Part shown: positions 1 to 9,365 of the stretch, in pieces | How the letters are laid out: the number at the start of each line of letters is the position of its first letter | Position numbering within the stretch: the first letter of the stretch is position 1 | Source of the DNA: Allygus modestus | Lineage: Eukaryota > Arthropoda > Insecta > Hemiptera > Cicadellidae | Direction of reading: 5' to 3' | NCBI GenBank assembly: GCA_963675035.1 | Contig: OY776114.1 | Span: 41,557,376 to 41,621,375 of the forward strand | DNA: 64,000 bases | The notes under the pieces: generated by a model | The model's input: the letters and a program-made list of their open reading frames with translations, nothing else | Database searches by the model: none | Told to the model about the DNA's origin: nothing | Program-made: the position numbers and the translations under genes

Positions 1-1070
1 CAGAGTATACTGGTGTCAACTATTACTTATTCTCTCAAGGAGGGGATAATACAACAGTTGGTGTGTCAGGAAGCAAACATAAGTTGATTATTAGTTGCTT
101 TCTGGGGTGGAAATATTTTAAAAGTTAACGTAAATGTCTAAAGTACATAGTTGACAGCAGCACTATCTGTGGTAACCTAATCAAACTACTTCAATTTTAA
201 ATTCTAGCATACACTAAAAGTGGGACAGCTGGACCATATGGATGGGATGTCTCCTTCAGTATTTATAGTCAGTGGTATCATGTTCTATCGTGATGTCAAT
301 AACGATTTGAAAATATACCTCGTAGTTTTATACATCTTTGAAGTAAACCTGCTAGATATCAGATGAATTTGATTAGGAGACCATGGCATTAGTCGGGCGG
401 CATGTTTTCCCAATATAATATTGTTCAGTCTTCAGAAGGAATAGTTCTTCTGGTTTACACTAAATATACCTTAAACCTTGAATTTAGCCACTTGGTATTC
501 AATGTTAGTAGAAGATTTTCCTAAAGATCCTAATTACAAATTCATTTACAACACAGCAAGATCTGTAATGGCCACCATTGAAATGATGAGTATAACTGTA
601 ACTGTAATAACGGCTGTCCGATTATAATAAATTTATTTTGTTTAAAAGGTCTTTTTAAATGCAATACCTATTTAAATTTGTTATGGAAATCAGCAGTTTT
701 TCAGGTATTTGACAGTAGCCTATTCTAGACAACATTTATTGTTGTTCAGATTATTTATATTCATTGTTTCTTTGAAACACTGTAGTGTAACCCCCATGTA
801 ACTAAAACCAATTTTAAGGCAAACTATTCAAAACTTCTATTTTTAATGCTTTCAATTTGTCGAGGATAAATATCATAATGAGGATTCCAGATTATTCCTC
901 AACTGTTTGTTTACTAGCCGGCCATCAAGTCATCTCCTCACAATATGATAAATGATAAATGATTTTATTTCCTTAAAAAGCAATACAAAACAAGTACAGT
1001 GGAGAAGTTGGAAATAAACTGACCACTTTAACCAGTTGTGTGGTCAGTAAAACTAAAATAAAGCTAATGA
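1..1070. other. AT-rich non-coding stretch
   Basis: I see no convincing open frame, RNA gene or recognisable transposon here. The composition is AT-rich and six-frame translation is broken by frequent stops. It ends where family A copy 1 begins. It may be old repeat or intergenic or intronic sequence. Confidence 0.4.
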
Positions 1071-2022
1071 AATACCCCCGTAGCAGCAAACCTGCATACT
1101 CAGCGAATTTCCAATGCATATTAATTTATCTTAATACCACATAAAGCCACATACCAAGTTTCATCAATATACATTCATAAATAAACGATTTATGACATTT
1201 TAATTATTCTCCATAAGAATAACATGGCGGCTGAGTATGCAGGTTTGCTGAAATAAGGAACACTAAAAATGGGCTTTTATACAAATATCATTATAACTCA
1301 ACTAGGTAAAGCCACATACCAAGTTCTATTAATTTATGTTCATAATTAAAGGAGATAACACGTTAATTATTCTCTATAAGAATAACATGGGGCTGAGTAT
1401 GCAGGTTTGCTGCTACGGGAACTATCGGGCAAAAAATGGATTTTTGTGCAAATATCAATAGACCACAACCAAATAAAGCCATATACCAAATTTTGCCAGT
1501 TTAGTTCATAAATAAGCGAGATATACAATTTTTCTTTTTCTCCATAAGAATAACATTAGACAACGTACTGTGTTTAGCACTTTCAATATCTCGGTAACCA
1601 ATTGACGTAGAGCAATGATCAAAATACCAAATTGTTTGTTTTTTTAAGCTGAATTTAATGGTATAAATTAAAATTTGATTTAAATTAAAATTAAATGTGA
1701 AAACCCCAAAAAACACATTTTTGGGGTACAAAACCCCCCAAAAACCCCCCTTCGGATGGTGCGATTCATCTGGTTTTCGAACTCGTTCAAATAAATGGTA
1801 CTTTACACATTTGTACCAAATTACATTAAGATCGGACCTTTTTTACGAGAGTTATCGTGCTTACGGACACATATATATATATATATATACATATACAAAA
1901 ATTTGAACGAATGGTGTTTTTGGCATCTGGGGACCTCAAAATGAAAAGTTATCATGGTCTCGGGCTTAAGTCTTACCATGAGACCTACGGTAATAGCTTC
2001 TTCCCTATAGGGGAAATTCGCT
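1071..2022 (+). repeat. Family A dispersed repeat, copy 1
   Basis: This is a complete-looking copy of a ~0.95 kb dispersed element seen at least six times in the window. It opens with a CCCCCGT(A/C)GCAGCAAACCTGC block and carries internal subrepeats around ATAAGAATAACATGG, each followed by a GAGTAYGCAGGTTTGCTG box that is the inverse of the opening block. Next come an AT microsatellite after ACGGACACATA and a conserved ~140 bp terminal block ending CTATAGGGGAAATTCGCT. GCGAATTTCC near the start is inverted relative to that end. There is no coding capacity, so it is probably a non-autonomous element of unknown superfamily. Confidence 0.7.
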
Positions 2023-2099
2023 GAAACAAAATAATACTTCAGTCTAGCTCAACATGTAAAGCTGCTCCCTGTGATGTTTGATAAATACGACAAATAAAA

Positions 2100-2178
2100 A
2101 TACCCCCGTCGCAGCAAACCTGCAAACTCAGCGAATTTCCAATGAATTATAACATGACACATTAAGCCACTTAACAAG
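2100..2178 (+). repeat. Family A copy 2, left part (interrupted)
   Basis: The standard family A opening block is present, then homology stops where the minus-strand LINE begins. The rest of this copy resumes at about 9366. The LINE therefore inserted into a pre-existing family A copy. Confidence 0.65.
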
Positions 2179-2214
2179 ATCAAATCAAATCAAATCAAAA
2201 CATCTTTATTTTAC
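2179..2214 (-). repeat. LINE 3' terminus: GATTT tandem repeat and poly(A) signal
   Basis: On the minus strand ATAAAGATGTTTT is followed by about four TTGAT units and then the interrupted family A sequence. Such short 3' tandem repeats mark L2/CR1-type elements and are probably the reverse transcriptase recognition or priming end. AATAAA lies just upstream. Confidence 0.7.
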
Positions 2215-2365
2215 AATATACATGCACAGTTGTACAATAATAAATAGCGTCAAGACTTAGCCTATCTATTTCAAATACAAACATAAATATTATAACTACT
2301 TTTCAGAGTCGAAAATTCAAAACCAAAATTCAAAAATACATTAAGTTGGTCTCATTAAAAGATAA

Positions 2366-4459
2366 TCAGTTACAGTATTCCTCAATTGAATATAATGACT
2401 TCTCTATTAAAAATCTTTTTAATTTGCTTTTAAACAATTTAGTATTATTTTCATTCTTTAAGCTTGCAGGCAATTTTCTCAAAAATAAATATCCTGCATA
2501 AGTTGGTTTTTTCTTATAAAATTCTAATTTGTGTTGATGGCGTGAGGTTACAATATCTCTTTTGAACCTAGTGTTATAGTTATGAGTTTCCAAAGGCTCT
2601 ATTCTTATATTTTCTTCTCTCGCAAGACATATTGTTTCATATATGTATGCTCCATAAACTGTTAAAATATTCAGGTCTTTAAAATACAATTTTACAGAGT
2701 CATCAAACTTTAGGTGTAATATAATTCTTATTGCTCTTTTTTGTACGATTAAAATTTTATTTAAATTAAGTTTGGAAGTGGCACCATATAATGCTATACC
2801 ATAACATATATGTGAATGAATATGGGCAAAATATATTTTTTTGAGTGCATCTAAATTACACAAATATGACATCCGTTTCAATGCATATAATCCTGAACTG
2901 AGTTTTTTTAACAAATTTTCAACATGAAAATTCCAATTTAAATGTTCATCTACATGAAGCCCCAAAAACTTTGCCTGGGAAATTTTCCCTATTGGCTCTG
3001 AATCCATTTCTAAATTAGGTTGAGGATAATTTTTCCTATTTTTAGCAGAGAATGTCATAAAATTTGTTTTTGATGTATTTAGAAAAAGGTTATTTTGTTG
3101 AAGAAATTGTTTTATATTTTCTAGTTCTATGAATGCTGATATTTCCAAGTCATCCACTGTTTTCCCAGACACTTTTAAATTTGAATCATCAGCATACAGG
3201 CATAATTTACATTTTTCAGGGTGTACAATAAAATGGTGCATATCTTTTATATAACATAGAAATAAAATTGGGCCTAATATTGAACCTTGAGGTACACCCC
3301 ACTTAATGTTACGTTTTAATGAATGTATTGTACTAAACAAATTATTATTATTTGATTTTATTTCAACAAACTGACTTCGCCCATATAAATAGGAGTCAAA
3401 CCATTTTAGACTACTCCCTTTAATACAAAGTGCTTTCAGTTTTTTTAACAAAGTTAAATGACATACACTGTCAAAAGCCTTTGAGAGATCCATATAAATT
3501 CCTAATACATTTTCGTTCTTATCAATGGATTCTATAATAGATTCAAGGAAATCAACTGCTGCTGTTATTACAGACCTACCTTTTCTAAACCCGTGCTGCG
3601 AATTATGAAATAAGTTATGTTCCTCTAAAAACTCCACTAATCTAGTGTGCATTGCCTTCTCATATATTTTTGATATACATGGTAGAAGTGAAACAGGTCG
3701 GTAATTGGAGATTTCTGTAACCTCACCCTTTTTATGCAATGGGATTACTTTTGAAATTTTCAGTTGGTTTGGAAATAAGCCAGAAACAAAAGAGGAATTC
3801 ACTAAATGTGCAAGAGGTTTCAACAAGGTGTCACCTACATGCCTTAATACCTTAACTGGAATTTCGTCATACCCACTTGACGTTTTGTTTTTGAGTGAAT
3901 TAAAAATGCTTTGAATTTCTTTTTCCTCTACAGGAGTACATTTAAACGTTTTAATATTAAAAAAATCATTTTCTGAGGCACAATTAAAATCTAGTTCATT
4001 ATTCAATGACTGTGTTTTGCACATTGTATCTATGACATCGGTGAAATAATCATTAAATAGATTGGCGATATGATTTGGATCAGTTATCATTTTACCACTT
4101 ATTTCTAAATTAATATCATCAGTTGGTGCCTTGCTTTTATTTGATACCTCACCATTAATTATGTTCCAAGTGGTTTTATTTACATTACTAGAATTGCTAA
4201 TTTGTGTGTCGAAGAAGTGCTTTTTAGTTTCAATAATCCTTTTATTTAAAACCTTCTTACTTTCTCTTATCTTTGAAAAAAGACTTTTATCCCGAGTTTT
4301 TCTTGCAGTATGGCTCATCTGAATAATTTTTTGTTTTTCAGCTTTTATTTCCGCACTCATCCAAGATTTTTGATTATTGATAATTTTTACCTTCTTTTTT
4401 TCAAAACATAAATTAAAGTAATACATTAAAGAATTATTAAAAATTTCATATCTTTTTAT
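2366..4459 (-). pseudogene. LINE ORF2, reverse-transcriptase part
   Basis: The open stretch runs from the frame break near 4460 to the stop at 2366 and encodes about 695 residues. It holds a full non-LTR reverse transcriptase: an SNYRPVSLLP block, HGFRKGRS, the first catalytic Asp in YMDLSKAFD, GVPQGSILGP, and the YADD catalytic box (3185-3196). The C-terminal tail has FLRKLPASLK followed by basic FK.KLKRFL, usual for jockey/CR1-group ORF2. No RNase H motif is evident. The RT catalytic residues look intact. It is called a pseudogene only because it is out of frame with the endonuclease half. The first ~10 codons in this frame (to 4483) overlap the endonuclease out of frame and are not part of the protein. 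Confidence 0.85.
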
Positions 4460-5350
4460 CCACAGGAGCCATAAATACATCATTCCAGTTTTCTTTCTCT
4501 AAAAACTTATAAAATAAGCTTAAGTTTTCTTCTGAAAACTTTCTAGTTTTTTTAAAAATTGCTTTATTATTTTGGGAGTTATTCATAAAATTGCAAATTT
4601 CCAAAGCTTGCCCATCATAATCTGACAGCTCTGTTATTAATCCCGACACGCTCAAGACATGGGTCGGAATATTTGTTAAAATATTATCAATAGCTGTTTC
4701 GGAATCAGCTGTGACCCGTGTTGGGAAATCTACTAAATATTTCAATCCATGAGATCTCAACAAATTTTTCAACTCCTTACTACTTGTTTCATTGTCTAAA
4801 ACATTTATGTTTAAGTCTCCTGCTATAATTATTTTTTTATTTCTTGATAATACAAAATCACAAATAATGCCTAACCTATACAGAAATTCATTGACATTAC
4901 CACTTGGTGATCTATAAATTCCGACCAAAAGCAATTCTTCTTTGTCACAAATGTACTTGGAACAACAAAATTCTAATAATTTATCCTCCTTTAGTTGTTC
5001 TAGTTGATAATAATTTACCTGTCTCCACTTTAACCCCAATTTAGATAAAATAAGAACCCCCCCACTTTTTACTTTTTGTCTAGAATAGCTTGAATTTATA
5101 ACATAACCCTTTAAAATGAACCTACTAAGCTCATCTGAAGACATGTTGTGTTCTGTTAACACAAGGATATCAGGTTTAATCTCGTCTAATACAATTTCTA
5201 GATTTTCTATTCTTGTCGATAAATTCTGTATATTTTGATGAAAAAGTTTTATTTTTTTATTGTTTTTAAACTGTATTTTAAATAGCTTATCCTTCGCACA
5301 ACTTTTACCTCTAAAATCTAAGTCCCTGAAGGAAGCATTGTCACAGTGGA
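4446..5350 (-). pseudogene. LINE ORF2, endonuclease (EEP) part, SDH to SDY
   Basis: This is the apurinic-type endonuclease of ORF2. Reading from the -1 frameshift point it contains HQNIQNL (catalytic Asn region), LTEH (Glu), GIYRSP, GDLNIN (Asp/Asn), TAIDNILTN and then LSDYDGQ. Family members have His after SD in the last block, and that His is a catalytic residue. Here codon 4617-4619 is TAT, one transition from CAT. The frame ends at a stop at 4446, and homology continues in another frame at about 4450, consistent with a one-base gain near an A5 run (about 4456-4460). There is no ATG before the first catalytic motifs: the first Met is in HNMSSDE, after the catalytic Glu. Initiation must therefore come from upstream, by ORF1 frameshifting. 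Both the SDY change and the frame break should inactivate this copy's ORF2. Confidence 0.8.
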
Positions 5351-5357
5351 GTTTAAA
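5285..5357 (-). promoter_or_regulatory. Putative -1 ribosomal frameshift site T_TTA_AAC with downstream stem
   Basis: On the minus strand the heptamer TTTAAAC occupies 5357-5351. In the ORF1 frame it reads T TTA AAC, the canonical X XXY YYZ slippery form. Slipping back one base gives TTT AAA C, exactly the frame of ORF2. ORF1 stops 30 nt later (TAG, 5320-5318), and the ORF2 frame is open from about 5374. Downstream, GCTTCCTTC (5336-5328) can pair with GAAGGATAAGC (5295-5285), a 9 bp stem with a 2 nt bulge. The 14 nt spacer is longer than the usual 5-9 nt, so the stimulator is less certain than the heptamer. The alternative is termination-reinitiation, but ORF2 lacks a suitable start codon. 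Confidence 0.65.
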
Positions 5358-8300
5358 GCAGAGGCAGGCATATTTTCATTATTATCACAAAAATTACTAC
5401 TTAAGCGATTTACATTATGTACATATGTTCTCTGCTGTTGACGACAAACATCATTTTTGCCAGAAATGGGAGTCCTTGGCAATACATAACACTCACTCTC
5501 ACTGGTTGAGTGTGTTTGGCAGTCAGTCTGTCGTGGGTTACTCTGCTTTTGAACACTAACACCAGCACTGAGATGTTGAGTTGTTTGTGATGGTGGTGGA
5601 GATAGGTCTATTGAAGGAGGAGGTGTAAGTGTAGTTTCTTGTGACATCCCGAAGTTAGAGTCTGAGTCAGTGGTTGAAAATTGACATTTACTTGAAGTTA
5701 AGTTGGATGTTTCACCATTTACTTCCAATTGGGTTAATGTCTCAGCACCAAAAACTGATGTATCCTGTAAGTGTCTGCATGCTATTATCTGGCATAACAG
5801 TTTTACAAAGTTGTGGTGAGTCATCCCATTCCATAATAATCGTCTAGATTTTTGATAATAACTGATGATTTCAATATCTGCTCCTGTAACTTCTTGAAAA
5901 TGGGTTAGATTTTTAATAAAGTGTTTGGGTGATATCCAATCCCTGACACAACCCATTGCTGAGCAAACCAACTTTTTGAATCCCCTTCTTTTAAAATCCT
6001 TTGTCAATTCATTAAAAGCAATGTCATAATCTAAATCCGTTGGTTTCTTAAAATATTCAAGTTTAGTCATTAGGCTGTACACACTAACTCCCTCAGCAGA
6101 TTTCTGGTAGGCTAGGTAGGGGTTGATGCAATCTTTAGTGGTTGGTCTTCCAAATTTTTCTCTAAACACAACTGCCACCCCAGCCGTCATATTTCTTGGA
6201 CTTCCAAGATCTGCTGAAATGGTGTGAGCAAACGCGATCTCCTCCTTGTTCCGGTATCTGCTTATCGCCTCTCTCATATCAGTTTCTATAACCTTTATTG
6301 ATCTTTGGCCGCTGTCTTCAAAATTTGAGATATTTCTGTCAGGCTGTGTTGGTAAGGAGTCTGAAGCCGTAACCATCCCGTTTTGGTTTTCGCAGAGTAG
6401 CTGAGCGCCAAGGCTGGTATCATGAGAAATTATCGATGAAACTGTTTCGTGACTGGGATTAATTAGTTTACAAGATTGCTCAGTGTTAGAGTTGATCGTA
6501 ACAGAGTTATCCTTGGTTGGGATCCTGTTTTTTTGTTGAGGTGACAAAGATTTATTTATCAGATGGTTGACCTGTTTAGCTATAACTATTTTTCCTCTCC
6601 TGTTTATATGAAGCCCGTGCTTTGTGTGGCAAGATCTCTCAAGTAAATGCAAATCCAACAGAAGCAAACCAGTGTTGCTGACCATGTCTCGTATTATCAT
6701 GTTTATTTCATTAATATATTTATTCCTTATGTCATGAACAGGCAAGTCGTATCTAGAGGGAATGGTAGCCAAGACAAGATTTGTGTGGTTGAACTTTTTG
6801 ATATTATTATCAATGTAATCAGACAGTTTCCTTATAGTTTTGGCATAGTTTTGGTGAGTGACCTTATCCACGTCATTTGTCCCTCCAGACAAAATTATAA
6901 AATCATCTTTAGAAAATGACATAAACAATTGGTTCTTTGTTGCAGAGTCCAGAATAGCCTTTATAGGAGCACCAGGCTGAACATGACTAAAAATCTGAAA
7001 CTTCATTGCCATATTTTGCTCAAGATAATGCACTAAATCCCTACCTTGGCTATCTGACCACACATATAGCTTAGGCCCCTCTATGGGGATATTTCCCTGT
7101 AAGTTAGAATTGTCATTAGTGGCATTACTGTTTGAACTATTTATGCCAGGAGTATGCTTAACACCACCTGATTTTAATTTATTTACTATTATAGGGAATA
7201 TTTTGGATGTAGTGGCTGAGAAATTACTATTTGATTGTGGAGATAATGTGATAGGATAGTTCTGATTTAGGTCTATAACTTGAGTTTTTCCAGGTTTTTC
7301 ACTATTTCCATGAAAGTTTTTAAAATTATTAAGTTCACTTTCTAACTGCTTCATATAGCTTTCTTGCTTAATGCCTTTTTCCTTTTCACATAACCAGCTG
7401 GACTTCATAAGATTCAATTCTGTTTGTTGTTGTTCAATTTGAGCCATTTTTACTTCTAGGTCACTTTCAAGTTCAGTGATTTTGCTGATATAAAATACCA
7501 CATTTTCTTCAAGTTGATCAATTTTATTAATTTCACTTGACTTATCAAAAGAATTTTCCATAATAGTCTCAATGTCATTGAAAATTAACTGTGACAGTTC
7601 ATTATTTGATAAGATGATGCTAGCGTTGAGAATGTAAGCCATATTTGCCCGTTTACTTACTAAGTTTTTATTCTCAATAACAAGCTTTTCAATCAGCTTT
7701 ACATCAAGAGGATCATCTCTCTTTAAGGCTCTTAGAATAAATTCAATTGCCAGTACAGAGTAGATACCACAGTCATATCCGTTAGTTTGAATAGGGCCGT
7801 TAATCTCTAGGAATGTAGCCTCAGTATGCGTATTCATAAATAGGTTTAACTTCTTCATGACAGTTTCAGCATGTGTAGTGTTAAATGTTTTCAGAGAATC
7901 GTAATGATAAAACGTGTTAGACTCCCTAATGAAAAAAAGCACACTCCAGTGGGAGCCTCCAGGTTTGTCAAGGGTAATAGCATCGTTTACAGGGATTATC
8001 AGTATTTTCTGCTTCGGGATATCAAGATTAGTCAGAAAATGTTCAAAGTCAATTACATTCTTTATTGCATGAGATATGAGTGGATTTAGGATTAGGAAAT
8101 CTGCAGAATACTTTAGCTGTCCACTTATTACTTCAAAATATTTATGCAAGGTGTCATCAGATATCCAATTTTGGCCCAAAAGTTCCCCACACATAGCCAT
8201 GCATGAGGTATCGCACTCAGTTTGTGTCCCAAAATTTGCAAGATTATTTTTCAGAGGAGAGTCACAGATTGTTTGCGATATTGAAGTATTTTGACTTAAG

Positions 8301-8620
8301 TTCATGTCAGGATCTAATATAGAATCAGTGCTAGAATTATGAAAAGTTACTTCAGACAAGTCACTAGAAGTAGAGTTTGATGAATCTATATAAGAACCGT
8401 CAGAGTTGTATTTTGGTTTCTTAGAGGGAAAAAACCTTTCGATTTTTAGAGGCAACTTCTTTAAATCTATATACCGGGAAAGCTCCTTTTGCGACCTAAA
8501 AACTTTCCCATTTGGAGATGTGATATAAATATCAATTCTGCCTTTATGTAGTCCATTTTTCCGTGGCACTTCGTTTCGTGTCCAACCCTTTGGCAAATGT
8601 GGAACATTTTCACTTAACAT
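5318..8620 (-). CDS. LINE ORF1: MBD - Ulp1/SENP8-like protease - coiled coil - SGNH esterase - macro domain
   Basis: This is an intact 1100-residue ORF starting at a true ATG (8620-8618). Residues 9-65 form a methyl-CpG-binding domain (LPKGW, VPRKNG, IDIY, VFRSQKELSRY) with R20, D30, Y32, R42 and S43 at the positions that contact mCpG in MBD1. Residues ~150-300 are a C48 cysteine protease resembling SENP8/NEDP1: WISDD, GGSHW (H224), YHYD (D241), Q278 and NGYDCG (C284). Residues ~365-435 are a Glu/Gln-rich coiled coil. Residues ~515-692 are an SGNH hydrolase: SDS (S524), GGTND (N582) and KHGLHIN (H671), the esterase type of CR1 ORF1 proteins. Residues ~773-925 are a macro domain like OARD1/TARG1: AHTISAD, GVAVVFREKFG, MTKLEYFKKPT (K853) and AMGCVRD (D894). 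The tail (950-1080) is Ser/Thr/Pro/Gln-rich. I see no CCHC knuckle or RRM. Domain calls are by eye. It precedes ORF2 and overlaps it by ~57 nt. Activities are inferred, not shown. Confidence 0.85.
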   Translation of the reverse strand: MLSENVPHLPKGWTRNEVPRKNGLHKGRIDIYITSPNGKVFRSQKELSRYIDLKKLPLKIERFFPSKKPKYNSDGSYIDSSNSTSSDLSEVTFHNSSTDSILDPDMNLSQNTSISQTICDSPLKNNLANFGTQTECDTSCMAMCGELLGQNWISDDTLHKYFEVISGQLKYSADFLILNPLISHAIKNVIDFEHFLTNLDIPKQKILIIPVNDAITLDKPGGSHWSVLFFIRESNTFYHYDSLKTFNTTHAETVMKKLNLFMNTHTEATFLEINGPIQTNGYDCGIYSVLAIEFILRALKRDDPLDVKLIEKLVIENKNLVSKRANMAYILNASIILSNNELSQLIFNDIETIMENSFDKSSEINKIDQLEENVVFYISKITELESDLEVKMAQIEQQQTELNLMKSSWLCEKEKGIKQESYMKQLESELNNFKNFHGNSEKPGKTQVIDLNQNYPITLSPQSNSNFSATTSKIFPIIVNKLKSGGVKHTPGINSSNSNATNDNSNLQGNIPIEGPKLYVWSDSQGRDLVHYLEQNMAMKFQIFSHVQPGAPIKAILDSATKNQLFMSFSKDDFIILSGGTNDVDKVTHQNYAKTIRKLSDYIDNNIKKFNHTNLVLATIPSRYDLPVHDIRNKYINEINMIIRDMVSNTGLLLLDLHLLERSCHTKHGLHINRRGKIVIAKQVNHLINKSLSPQQKNRIPTKDNSVTINSNTEQSCKLINPSHETVSSIISHDTSLGAQLLCENQNGMVTASDSLPTQPDRNISNFEDSGQRSIKVIETDMREAISRYRNKEEIAFAHTISADLGSPRNMTAGVAVVFREKFGRPTTKDCINPYLAYQKSAEGVSVYSLMTKLEYFKKPTDLDYDIAFNELTKDFKRRGFKKLVCSAMGCVRDWISPKHFIKNLTHFQEVTGADIEIISYYQKSRRLLWNGMTHHNFVKLLCQIIACRHLQDTSVFGAETLTQLEVNGETSNLTSSKCQFSTTDSDSNFGMSQETTLTPPPSIDLSPPPSQTTQHLSAGVSVQKQSNPRQTDCQTHSTSESECYVLPRTPISGKNDVCRQQQRTYVHNVNRLSSNFCDNNENMPASALNSTVTMLPSGT

Positions 8621-9339
8621 ATTTATACTTAAAATTGTAAATTTTCAAATATTAAAAGTTCAATCATTAATACATCTTATGTTAATCAAAACGCTCTTCC
8701 ACAAAAAGAATTTTCATATACAAAATTCAATGTTTATTCACTCATAAATTGATTATTTAAAAATAAACAGGTCCTTGTTATTAAAAACTTACAAGTTTTA
8801 CAACATTTCACAAAAAAGGAAAGGAAAACTTTAACACATAAAACAGCCAAGTAATACTTCAATAATTTAAATTAGTTACATAATTCTTTTTAAGTCTGTT
8901 TATACAAAATAAAAAATAATAATTTTTTCAAATATATGTCAACAAAAAATAAATGTCTTTAATAATATTTAGTCTCTAAACTACAACTCTGGTTTAGTGT
9001 GTAAATATTGATATTAAGGCTTGTTCATCTGTCAGAGACACAGTAGAGTAAGGCCACAGTTGGCTATCAGTTGCCTGTACAAAGGTCAGATCACTCACTC
9101 TGGTTTCCTTGGGCTTATCTCTGGTTCGATCTTATCACTGACCACTAGATAATCCTGAAATTTATAGGAAAAACCAAAAAATTATTGAAACTGGTTACTT
9201 TAATTAAAAAACTGGTTGTAAACTTTCACTGGGAAAAACCAACTGATTATTTTGGTATGAAAAAATTCATATAAAAAGTATAATTTACTGTTTAAAACTT
9301 ATAAAAACTGCAGAACACAAGTGAAACAGGTTCTATAGC
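8621..9339 (-). other. LINE 5' UTR region
   Basis: This AT-rich sequence lies between the ORF1 ATG and the presumed 5' end of the LINE. A less AT-rich block at 9010-9140 could hold the internal promoter, but I recognise no motif. The 5' boundary depends on a weak 6 bp duplication, and the true end might lie anywhere from about 9140 to 9366. Confidence 0.4.
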
Positions 9340-9365
9340 AACAAGGGCTTCCCCCACTCCCCTCA

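Larger units (their letters stand above)
2179..9339 (-). mobile_element. CR1/Daphne-like non-LTR retrotransposon with multidomain ORF1
   Basis: On the minus strand the element reads as a 5' UTR (about 9339-8621), a long ORF1, an ORF2 with an apurinic-type endonuclease followed by reverse transcriptase, a short 3' UTR with an AATAAA signal (2205-2210), and a 3' terminus of about four GATTT/TTGAT tandem units (2179-2200). A short tandem-repeat tail instead of poly(A), plus an SGNH esterase in ORF1, is typical of the CR1/L2/Daphne group. A 6 bp AACAAG occurs at 2173-2178 and 9340-9345 and may be a target-site duplication, so the 5' boundary is tentative. ORF1 is intact. ORF2 carries at least two lesions, so this copy is probably not autonomous. 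Confidence 0.85.

Noticed and set aside
4446..4483. A second programmed frameshift between the endonuclease and RT parts of ORF2
   Set aside because: The needed shift is +1 rather than -1, no known +1 signal is visible, and the site is next to an A5 run. A one-base indel or assembly error is simpler.
5260..5559. Plus-strand open frames opposite the LINE (also 3705-3914, 6647-6919, 7871-8294)
   Set aside because: They are shadows of the minus-strand ORF1/ORF2 coding frames with no features of their own.
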